Assembly: GCF_046630445.1 (NCBI RefSeq)
Contig: NC_092333.1
Coordinates: forward strand, 356,781,001 to 356,845,000
Direction: 5' to 3'
DNA from: Rutidosis leptorrhynchoides
Lineage: Eukaryota > Streptophyta > Magnoliopsida > Asterales > Asteraceae
Length of the DNA stretch: 64,000 nt
The first letter of the stretch is position 1; the number at the start of each line of letters is the position of its first letter. The translations under genes and the position numbers were made by a program. Shown here in pieces: positions 12,691 through 23,600 of the stretch. The notes beneath the pieces were generated by a model that had not been told where the DNA came from, did not search any database, and saw only the letters and a program-made list of their open reading frames with translations.

Positions 12691-14587
12691 TGATGTTCTA
12701 CGAGGTGTATATAAAATAGCTTTATTTTTACAACGAAATACTATTAAATGCGATACAATTTTACACAAGATATTTATTTATTTAGAGAATGGATATACTT
12801 AAACCTTGCTACAACAATTATAGGCAGTGTACCTAATCGTACAGTAGTGTAGTTTTTAGTAAGTCCGGTTCGTTCCACAGGGAAAAATCTTTAAACAAAG
12901 CTTAACGCTATATTAGTTTTATTTTATAAAAATACAAATATATATATATAAGTAATATTATTATTATAAAGGGGGGTTTTTACCGTTTAATGACCGGTTT
13001 GTCGATTTTAAAAACTTAAGTCGCAGTTAAAACCAAATGTAAAATATTAAATAAATAAAAGACTTAATTTAAAGCGTAAAGTAAATAACGATAATGAAAT
13101 TGCGATAAATAAAAGTGCGATAAAATAAAATTGCGATAATTAAAATGTACGATAATTAAAAGTGCAATTAAATATAATAACAATAAATAAAAGTGTGATA
13201 ATTAGAAGTGCAATTAAATATAAAATAAAGGAAATTAAATATGAAATAAAAGAATTATGCTTATTTAAATTTCCGTAATCATGATGTTTGACGTGTTGAT
13301 TTTAGTTTTATGCCCATGGGTTAATTGTCCTTTATCCTGGATTATTTAATATGTCCGTCTGGTTTTTGTCCATAACAGTCCATCAGTCATAAATATAAAG
13401 TGCGAGTATCCTCGTCAAATTATCCTTCTACCCGAAGTTAAATATTCCAACTAATTGGGGACTTAAACTGTAACAAGATTTTAATACTTTGTTTAATAAT
13501 TACACCAGGTTATCGACTGCGTGTAACCCAAGGTTTTAATACTTTGTTAACAATTATGCCAAGTGTCCTTGTACATAATTTCACTCATGTTTTAATAATT
13601 CTAGTGGCTATTAATCCATTCCCGTGTCCGGTTAAATGAACGATTATTCGTACATATAAATATCCCGCCCATCGTGTCCGATTGAGTGTATATGGTTATT
13701 TATAGGGACGTCCAATTATAAATCTTTATATTAAAATTAACAAACTATCATTTAGTTAAACAAATATAAAGTCCATTAATAGCCCATAGTCTAATTTAGT
13801 GTCGTTCTTTTGTCCAAACCCCATTTATGGTACAAAGCCCAATTACCCAATTTTAATATTTTTAGCCCAACATCATGATTACTTCGGATTAAATAAGCAT
13901 AATAATAACTTAGCTATGAGACATTAAATTAAAAAGGTTGAACATAACTTACAATGATTAAAAATAGCGTAGCATTACACGGACAGAATTTATAGGCCTG
14001 TGAACTGAATTTATATTACGTATATATTGAGAGAGAGATTAAAGGATGGTTATATGGTGCACCAAAGCTCGAAATTTATAGGCCTGTGAACTGAAAAAGT
14101 TGGCCATGCGATCGCATGGTGGTAGGTGACAGCTCAAAATTCTTGTTTTCTTGTTTGTCGACGTTTTAATTAAATAAATATAATATATAAATAATTATAA
14201 GAATTATTTAAATATTATATTATATTTATGTGCATAGTTAACTTGTAATTTTTAGTCCGTTGCGTCGAGCGTTGAGAGTTGACTCTGGTCCCGGTTCCGG
14301 ATTTTCGAACGTCCTTGCGTACAATTTAATATCTTGTACTTTGCGTTTTGAATCTTGTACTCTTGTAATTTCGAGACGTTTCTTATCAATAATTGGAACC
14401 TCTTTGATTGTATTTTGTACTTTTGAGCATTTTGGTCGTTTGCGTCTTCAATTTGTCGAATCTGTCTTTTGTCTTCACCTTTTATTATTTAAACGAATAT
14501 CACTTGTAAATAGAACAGTTGCAACTAAAAGCTTGTCTTTCTTGAAGGATAATGCTATGAAATATATGTTCGTTTTTAGCATTATCA
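12691..14587 (-). repeat. 3' LTR of the Athila element (1897 bp)
   Basis: In plus-strand reading it runs from TGATGTTCTACG to ...TTATCA. Compared with the 5' LTR it lacks about 120 bp near 13990, where a 23 nt patch copied from 14073-14095 is found instead. It also lacks one of the two CATGCGATCGCATG units present at the matching place (29214-29259). Confidence 0.93.
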
Positions 14588-14604
14588 AATATTCCCACAC
14601 TTGA
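14588..14604 (-). other. Polypurine tract of the Athila element
   Basis: On the minus strand the purine-rich word AAGTGTGGGAATATT lies directly before the 3' LTR start (TGATAATGC). The core AAGTGTGGG recurs (as CCCACACTT on the plus strand) at 15880-15888, 16227-16235 and 20605-20613. Confidence 0.75.
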
Positions 14605-16646
14605 GCGTTGCTTGTCCTCAAGCAATATAGTCTTGAAATACTAGAATCACTTCTTTATTCTTCACACTTTGTACATCAGTGATTTCTTTATGGCGGTATA
14701 AACAATGGTAGTAACGATGTGGTTTACAGTCTCACATGACTTATGAAAATTTAGATCCTTTAGGAAATTGGATCTTTATGAAAACATTTGATCTTTTTGA
14801 AAATTAAATCTAGCTTTTACCCTAGATAAGTTTTCAACAATAAGCCTTCACCGGTGTTTGCAAAATATTTTTGTGGGTTTGGTGGATTTCAGATTTTAAA
14901 ATACTAGCTCAAAACTTATGGTTTTGTGTCACCCACTTGCTAACCTTGTATTAGGAAAGCAACACGTCCAGTATACTTGCTCCGTATATTACCTTTCGAT
15001 AAACTACCGTCCGGTTGTAAAGGAAAGCGTTGAACAAGCAAATGTTAAGGCAATGTCCCGTGACATGCTTTTTATTATGGTCTTTAACGTGTCGGATGCA
15101 ATTACTATCCTCTGTAGGAGCAATAGTAAAGCTCACCCTATAGTTTTTTGGTCTGGCACAAGGTCCTGTCTTCGACCATGCTATGCAACCACCGTTCTTA
15201 CGGCAGACACCCGATTTGGTTCAGGTGACCTAATGAATTCCAGGTGAATTTCTAGGATTTTACATTCAATGGTAATGAACGCATTGAAAATAGGTTTTCA
15301 GAAAACAAATCGGTTTGTAATTTTGATCAAAATATTTTCTCGTTCAAGCTCGAGTTTAGATATCATCGAATTCCATGAGTTTGTAATTCTCAATCTTTAA
15401 GGTCAATCTCTAGGATTGAGTAATATCAGTCTTAAAAGCTGATTTTTGATCTTTTAAGGAGATTATCCTTTCTGGGGGTCTGATTCATTAGTCTTATCAA
15501 GCTAATTTCAACGGTGCCCCCCATTGTACGAGATAAATCCTTCTCATGGTTAGGATAAGTCTGACCACTTGGCGACCCTGTTTGATGCTGAGGTCCGTGG
15601 ATTTCCTGCTGATTTTAGAGATGACTTTTTTAGGTTTTTCGTCAACCTACAGCTGGTCTGGACGACAACTTCATGACCTGAATCAAGAAGCGCGTTTCTG
15701 TTTTGGAAGACTTTACTTCCTTTTAACGATGGAATTGATTCATCGTGTAGATCCATCTTTCTTTCAAATATATTACAGTAAATCGGGTAAAACTGTTTAG
15801 TTTAGTCCAAAGCAAAAGTATCTTCAATTATTTGTTACAGAAATATGTGACATATGTTTAAGATAACTTGGTAATTTTTCCCACACTTGGCTTTTATTTT
15901 CCTTTTTATTGTCCTCTATTCCATTTTAAATGAATTTTAATATTTTGGTTTGTTTCTCAATTTATGTCCTTTCCGAGATAACAATAATTTCGGTGTTAAC
16001 ACCTAGTTTTATCGTTCATAAATATGTATAAACATGATTTTGAGTTCATTTAATTGAAAATTTTGAAAATTTTTACTAGAATTGGGTAGTCAGTATATAA
16101 GACTAGGGCTGTTCTTTATTATCAGAGAGCACTAGATTCTAATACAACTACTACTTTACTAGTATTTCTAATGGTAACCAAGTGTATAAAGTAAAAATTT
16201 TAAAATCCGAAAGAATTTAACCTCTTCCCACACTTAAGATCTTGCAATGCCCTCATTTGCAAGAAATCAGTAACAAGTTAAATTATTGAGGGTGATTAGC
16301 GTAAAAATGATTAAATTTTACCAAAGTTTCCAAACATATTGGCGTTTGTTTGCTGAATGATAAATGGTGCATATCATTTTTTCATTCCGTCTGTTGTTAC
16401 ATCACATTTATTTGTCATCTTGTCGTCAAAATTAGTAGCTTTTGCTGAACTTAATGCCAGTCTTTGAAAATGCGCTGTTTTACCCTGTTTTGTACAATTT
16501 ACAATATACATACATACAAATATAAACATGCATGGCAATTTGAAATGGGACTTAATATCCCACTTTCAAATCCTAAATGTGAAATATTAGTACACAATAA
16601 TAATAAAAATGATAAAGATTACATAAGTATATTCAATAACATAAGT
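14605..16646 (-). other. 3' non-coding region of the Athila element
   Basis: About 2 kb between the env-position ORF and the PPT. Frames here (such as 14918-15247 + and 15546-15800 +) are on the wrong strand and have no recognisable domain. Two extra PPT-like cores are present (15880-15888 and 16227-16235). Confidence 0.6.
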
Positions 16647-18228
16647 TTAAACATGAATAAGTAAAAAGATAAAAACATAAAAATCATATAAATAACCAAA
16701 TGGAACCAAATCAGTCTGGATGGGGTTCCAGTTCATCTCATCAGGTGGGTTCCATTGTTGGTTATAGGTGTTCTGATAGGCTTGGTTATAGTCATACCGG
16801 TTAAAGGGTGGTCGGATATCGGGGCTGTGTGGCGGAAAATGAGCAAGTCGAGTAGGTACATTGTTATTTGGTACCTGATATGATAGCTGGCTCATGATTT
16901 GGTGCTGATGAACTAACCAGCTATCGTGTTGGCGTCGCCTATAATCCTCGTATACTCGCTCGGAGTTCCACTGCTCATACATACTATGTCTGGCCGCGTT
17001 CGTCATTGCTTCCTCATCTATACGAACGTGAACATCAAGAATAGCATCTCGAAAGACATCCCTAATGTCTTCCGCCTCCTCCATTTCCTCGTCTGAGCCT
17101 CTCTCTACCTGAGGATGAGATCCCTCATAGGGTACTGCCTGGTTACGTCTACTTTTCAATACCTTAGCACCCACATAAACTTTCAATCCTAAGGGCTCAA
17201 CCTGTTCTCTACAAAGTTGTAATGGACCTCCTTGGTTCCTATCAACACCTAAATACTCTCCAATGAGAGTAACAAAAAATACCTCCTCCTATTATACTCC
17301 CGTCCTGCATTCCCTCTACCATTTTAGATAAATAAAAAGCAACACAGTAAGGGATATTGACAAAGCTTCTAGGATCCCGAATACACTTTAGGTAGAATAA
17401 ATCATGTAAGGTAATTTTTTCTTTATTATGACCTCTCTGTGTAATCGAGTTAGCCAAAAATCTATGAATAATACGAAGCTCGGCTCTGTCAATATGTGTA
17501 TAGGAGTGTCCTCATGCTCGTGTAAAAACATCAAAATGTGACATACGCCTCCAAATGGCGTCAGCGTCAAAGTTGCTATCTACCTTTTCACCATAATGAA
17601 TCAAGTTTGTACAAATGGGTAGTAGAAACTCACCAGGAGTATATATATGTAAAGCCCTGGCCATGTCCAGCATGGACATTCTGTACATCCTACCGCCAAG
17701 GATAAACCTAAGAAATCTTCTATCATCTATTCTAACTATATTTGTATCAAGTGATACAGTACTTATCAACTCAACACACCATTCCTTATATACAGGTCTA
17801 CGAATGGTGAAAAGACGTTCCCAATCTGTAAAAGAAGAACTGCCATACCTTTGAACTAAAAGCTGTCTAACACGGTCAGCTAGATGGACCGTTTCCAAAG
17901 GAACCCAATCGATTACCCTTGGCACCTCTACATTTTTTGTTACCAATTTGAATTTGTTCCTTTGATATGTCTCGTAATCTCTCCATCTCCTATCAAATCT
18001 CAGATTAGGATGCAGAGTGTGCTCAGGAATCGTTGGGAATTCTACTGGCGGCCTCATTGGGAATACTATGAATTCATCAACAAACTGTACCGGATCATAA
18101 TAAGGTATGTGCTGATCAGGCTGTTGTTGTGGTACTTGTTGTGGTTCTTGTTCGTGTTGCATTTCTGGTTCTGGTTCTGGTGCTGGTCGTCTAGATGATG
18201 ATGCTCCTGAACCTCCCGTATCGGCTTT
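16647..18228 (-). pseudogene. Env-position ORF (ATHILA ORF-1-like), exon 2, frame-broken
   Basis: The N-terminal part (18228-17512, about 239 residues) begins with a serine/proline/glutamate/glutamine-rich low-complexity stretch. A conserved globular part follows, with the words RFDRRWRDYETY, DWERLFTIRRPVYKEW and LGGRMYRMSMLDMARAL, which I associate with the ATHILA ORF-1 family (PF03078). The frame is lost at a TGA at 17512-17514, shifts again around 17491-17500, and is shifted once more in an A/T run at 17274-17279. The remaining segments (17457-17242 and 17186-16647) read as continuation of the same protein. The far C-terminus is hydrophobic (YDFYVFIFLLIHV) and could be a membrane anchor. 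A consensus 3' splice site (TTTTGCAG) lies exactly at the start. Its role in the element is not known; its position corresponds to env-like genes. Confidence 0.75.
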
Positions 18229-20014
18229 CTGCAAAACACATTAAACACAAAATTTGTGCATCCAAATATGCATTAGTGTTAGCAAAATAACAACTTAAAA
18301 CAGTCATTATAACATGTTAAATCAAAATTAAACTTATACACATTTTCACAATTTTTCACAATTCTACACTTTTCAAATAAGCACATATGAAAATGTATAC
18401 AAAGTTCATAAGCATTTAACTCAAATAACATGTCAAAATAGTCATTACTAATAATTAAACAAGTCTCAAATGGTAAATATATCAAATTAATCAAGTTCAT
18501 GAATTTTGGACTTAAAAAGTCCACTTTAATCTCTAAAAATCATGTTTAGGATCAATATTTGGATCATTTAACTACCTAAACATGTTACAATACTCAATTT
18601 AGCAATAATTCATGACAAAAATCGGCCATAACCTGTTTATATCAAAAAGCCCCAAATTTCTCAAGAACACAAACCCTAGATTTCTAAAAATTTTGAAGTT
18701 TTTGGCTTCAAATCATGTTAAATAGCATCAATCTAGGTTATACATGCATAAAATACTAACAATTTAACACTAATTACATTAGAAATTAACAAAATTACAT
18801 TAGGTAAAAAATTGGTAATTATCACAAAAACTAGGAATTTATAGAGTTTAGGGGTGTAATTTTTACCATTTTGCTGAAGAATGAGAATCTAGGCATGATT
18901 AGAGCAAGAAAAATGACGAATTACGGTGGAAAATTGAGAATTTTAGAGGTGATTTGGGAGTGTTTTCGTATGTGTTGTGTGTTTTGTGTGTTGAAGAACA
19001 GAACAGGCGACTGCTTGTATCAGGCCTGATTTTACTCCCCATGCGATCGCATGGAAACAAGATCGCATGGAGTCCCGGGTACAGTACTTTTGCATTTTTT
19101 ATTTTTTATATAAAACCTTATACTTTATAAAACTTATAATTAATTAAATTCTAAAAATTTTGTTTTCCTTTAGGAGCGAGGGTGTTTCGAATCGTTGTCC
19201 TACTCCGTCCCTCGACAAAAATTTAAAATTTGTCAATTTAAAGCGCGGTTTTTAAAAGTAAAGATTTTTGGGTTTTTTAATATTTTTGGCATACTTTAAT
19301 TCAACAAGATTAAAAATAATGATAATAAAAGTTCTCGTCCCTCCCTCGAGTAAAGCAATTTCGGTTCAAAGACCTAGTCTTCAACTTACGACGAATTTTA
19401 AAAATCATATTTTTAACTTATCAAAATAAAGTAAATTTTTGTTTTTAAATTCACACCAAACTTAAATTTAAAATGCATAAAATTTAAAATTCACACCAAA
19501 CTTAATTAAAAATTTATATTATAAATTCACACCAAACTTATATTATATTTTTATTTTTATACATACAAACTTATATTAATTATATTAATTTTTCAAATAT
19601 TTATAATTTTAAATATATTGATTTAATTTAAACAAGTTTACAATATTATTTTAATATTAATTTTAAAAACAAAGTAAAAATAAAATTAAAAATCTTTTTA
19701 GCTTTTATCCCACTTTAATCAATCAAATATTATCAAAAATATGCGCCCCTCTTTTCAGTAAAGTAATTTCGGTTCCATGACCTAATTTAACTCATGACGA
19801 ATTTTTGAAATATTTTGGGTTGATTGATTAAAGATATTTATACCTTAAGAATAAACGTTAAATTTCGCAGTGATGAAATAAATTTTTGAATGATATCAAT
19901 AATTTCGGTCGCCAAACCTAATTTCATCGAATACCAATTTAATACTTTATAGCGAACAAATTATCGTTTATTATCAAAAGGTTAAAAATAAAAATAAAAA
20001 CTGTACAGACTTAC
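18229..20014 (-). other. Predicted intron upstream of the env-position ORF
   Basis: The minus strand has a textbook donor, CAG|GTAAGT, at 20015/20014 and a textbook acceptor, TTTTGCAG, ending at 18229. The 1786 bp between is AT-rich, stop-rich and lacks coding signal, and contains one copy of the 14 bp palindrome (19040-19053). Splicing joins a 14-codon exon starting at an ATG (20056) in frame to exon 2. Confidence 0.65.
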
Positions 20015-20056
20015 CTGTGAGATAGTATTCTTAGTGATACGATCTATCCCACTCAT
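20015..20056 (-). CDS. Predicted first coding exon of the env-position ORF
   Basis: ATG at 20056 followed by 13 further sense codons up to the CAG|GTAAGT donor; the phase matches exon 2 exactly. It overlaps, in another frame, the end of the small zinc-knuckle-like ORF. The case rests on the splice consensus and phase; no transcript data are available here. Confidence 0.5.
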
Positions 20057-20447
20057 AATATAGTCGATTTAATTGGTTTTCCATAGCTACATAGGCGTAA
20101 CCTCGAGCATTCAGTGTTTTTTCTTCTAAACATATGATCGGTCCGTCTCTGCATAAAGTAACAAATTCGGTGTTTGAATAGGTTTGATTATTTGAACATT
20201 TACCTCCATGTGACCATTTTCCGTATTTGTGACATCTTTCTAGGTGTCGTGCTCTTCTTTTCGCTGCGGATTTTGATTTTCCTTTACCAAATTGTAACTT
20301 ATTATCTTCGCATCTGGATTCTTTTCTTACTCCGTCCAATCTTTCTCTGATTACTGATACTAGTTCACTCGGAAGTGTGTCATTATTACGTTTAGTGATC
20401 AAAGCGTGTAGCATTAGACCATGGTTTAGTTCACAGGAAGTCTTCAT
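20031..20447 (-). CDS. Small zinc-knuckle-like accessory ORF downstream of pol
   Basis: 138 codons from an ATG at 20447, basic and lysine/arginine-rich in the middle (KGKSKSAAKRRARHLERC). A knuckle-like motif follows, CHKYGKWSHGGKC, in which the second metal-binding position is Tyr where Cys would be expected. Such a basic segment plus knuckle suggests RNA or nucleic-acid binding. The ATG is preceded by a pyrimidine-rich run ending TTTTTTTTAG, a good 3' splice acceptor, so it may be expressed from a spliced subgenomic RNA. It lies about 165 bp after the end of pol. Its product does not match any family I can name; in this copy the finger may be dead because of the Tyr. Confidence 0.55.
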   Translation of the reverse strand: MKTSCELNHGLMLHALITKRNNDTLPSELVSVIRERLDGVRKESRCEDNKLQFGKGKSKSAAKRRARHLERCHKYGKWSHGGKCSNNQTYSNTEFVTLCRDGPIICLEEKTLNARGYAYVAMENQLNRLYYEWDRSYH

Positions 20448-20611
20448 TTCCTAAAAAAAATAAAAATTCAGAATGGGGGGAGAAGACTAGTTCTTTAGGG
20501 TCTGCTAGGGAAAGACCATTCGGGTTCCATTTTCGAGAACTACACGAAAACAGAAAATCTAACTCTAACAGAAATACATATTATCCTTTAAAGACTTGAT
20601 TCTCCCCACAC

Positions 20612-23600
20612 TTAGTTAGCTGTGGTATCGAAATTGTGATTAACTTCGTTGTCGACTTCCATCGGACCATGTATGTAATGTTTAACTCTGTGACCATTAA
20701 CTTTAAATTCAATCCCATTTGAATTTATTAATTCTACTGTTCCGTATGGGAAAACTCTTTTGACTATGAATGGTCCAGACCATCTTGATTTCAATTTTCC
20801 AGGAAATAGCTTGAATCGTGAATTAAAAAGAAGAACTCTGTCTCCTTCTTTAAATTCTTTTGAACTTCTGATTCTTTTATCATGCCATTTCTTCGTTCTT
20901 TCCTTATAGATTAACGAATTTTTGTATGCTTCTTGTCTTAATTCTTCTAATTCGTTTAATTGACTTAATCGTAGACGTCCGACTTCATATAAATCAAGAT
21001 TACATGTCTTCAAAGCCCAAAATGCTTTGTGTTCAATTTCTACTGGAAGATGACATGCTTTTCCATAAACGAGTCTAAAAGGTGTGGTTTCAATTAGAGT
21101 TTTGTAGGCTGTTCTAAAAGCCCAAAGTGCATCCTCCAATTTTATGGACCATTCCTTCGGATTTGATCCTACGGTTTTTCTAGAATACGTTTTAAAGCTC
21201 AGTTGGTGTTTTCAACTTGTCCACTTGTTTGTGGATGATATGCAGTGGAGATTTTATGAGTTACTCCATATCTTTTGAGAACTTTCTCAAGTTGTTTATT
21301 ACAAAAATGAGTTCCCCGATCACTTATTAAAGCTTTCGGTGTTCCAAACCTTGCAAAAAGACATTTTAAAAAGTTGACTACAACTCGTGCATCGTTAGTT
21401 GGGAGAGCTTGTGCTTCCGCCCATTTAGATACATAATCAATGGCTACGAGAATGTATAAATTATTATGAGATTTTGGAAATTGACCCATAAAGTCAATAC
21501 CCCAAATGTCAAATACTTCACATACTTGAATGACATTTTGTGGCATTTCATCACGTTGACTTATTTTTCCGGCACTTTGACAAGCATCACAGGATTTGCA
21601 AAGAAGGTGTGCGTCTTTGTAAATTGTAGGCCAATAGAATCCAGCATCATAAACTTTTCTTGCTGTTAGTTGAGGCCCATAATGCCCTCCTGTTGGTCCT
21701 GTGTGACAATGGTTTAAAATTTTACTAGCTTCATTTCCGAATACACATCGGCGTATTATTCCATCTGGACAACTTTTAAACAGATGTGGATCTTCCCAGA
21801 AATAGTGTTTTATATCACTAAAGAATTTCTTTTGTTTTTGGTACGATAATCCTTTTTCAAGGAATCCACATACTAAGTAGTTTGCATAGTCTGCAAACCA
21901 TGAAATTTCATTATAATCTATTTTCAATAGATATTCATCAGGAAAGTTGTCTTGTATGGCCGATTCATTTAGAACTTCTAATTCGGAATTTTCAAGACGA
22001 GAAAGATGATCAGCGGCGAGATTTTCTGCTCCTCTTTTATCTCGGATTTCAATATCGAACTCTTGTAAGAGTAAGATCCAATGGATTAATCTTGGTTTGG
22101 CATCTTGTTTCGAAAATAGGTATCTAAGAGCAGAATGGTCGGTATAGACCACCGTTTTTGCTAGAACGAGATATGAGCGAAATTTGTCAAAAGCAAAGAC
22201 AATAGCAAGGAGTTCTTTTTCAGTAGTTGTGTAATTCGTTTGTGCTCCTTGTAACGTCTTACTAGCATAATATATAGGTTGAAATCGTTTTTCAATCCTT
22301 TGTCCTAAAACGGCTCCCATTGCAAAATCACTTGCATCGCACATAAGTTCAAACGGTAGATTCCAATTTGGTGTTATCATGATCGGCGCATTAGTGAGTT
22401 TCTCTTTAAGAATATTAAAAGATTTGATACATTCATTTGAAAAGATGAATGGAGCATCCTTTTCTCGGAGTTTATTCATAGGAGTGGCAATTTTAGAAAA
22501 ATCTTTTATGAAACGTCGGTAAAAACCGGCATGCCCTAGAAAACTCCTAACTCCTCTAACATTGGTGGGATGTGGAAGTTTAGCAATTACATCTACTTTA
22601 GCTCTATCCACTTCAATTCCTTCTTTTGAAATTTTATGTCCAAGAACGATGCCTTCTTTAACCATGAAATGGCATTTCTCCCAATTAAGTACTAGATTTG
22701 ATTGTTCGCATCTAATAAGCATTCATTCAAGATTAGCTAGACATGTTTCAAATGTATCACCGAAGACTGAAAAGTCATCCATGAAAACTTCCATGCATTC
22801 TTCTATCATATCGTGAAAAATCGCCATCATGCACCTTTGAAAGGTTGCAGGGGCGTTGCAAAGTCCAAATGGCATGCGTTTGTAAGCAAAAGTACCATAA
22901 GGGCACGTGAACGTGGTTTTCTCTTGGTCCTCGGGTGCTATTGGAATTTGAAAATATCCGGAAAAACCATCAAGAAAACAATAGTAACTATTTCCGGCTA
23001 ATCTTTCCAACATTTGATCAATGAAAGGTAAGGGAAAGTGATCTTTTCTGGTGGCGTCATTTAATTTTCTATAATCAATACACACACGCCATCCTGTTAC
23101 ATTCCTAGTAGGAATAAGCTCATTTTTCTCATTTGTAATAACAGTCACGCCACCCTTCTTAGGCACGCATTGAACTGGGCTTACCCATGGACTATCAGAA
23201 ATTGGATAAATTAAACCTGCATCTAGCAGTTTAATTATTTCTTTTTTAACTACATCTTGCATATTAGGATTTAGTCTTTGTTGGCGTTGCACATACGTTT
23301 TATGACCTTCTTCCATAAGGATTTTATGTGTGCAATACGAAGGACTTATTCCTTTAATATCCTGAATCTTCCATGCAATGGCTGGTTTATGAGCTTTCAA
23401 CACAGAAATGAGTTGTGATTTCTCATTTTCAGTAAGAGAAGACAATATTATTACAGGTAATTCAGATTCACCATGTAAATAAGCGTATACCAAATGGTTT
23501 GGAAGTGGCTTTAACTCTAATGTCGGAGGTTCTTCTATCGATGATTTATATCGATATCTGTCTTCTTCTTTTAGTATTTGAATTTCTTCTGTTGTTGGTT

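Noticed and set aside
14260..14604. ORF repeated in both Athila LTRs (also 29401-29781)
   Set aside because: Starts at TTG, antisense to the element, repeated because the LTR is; no domain.
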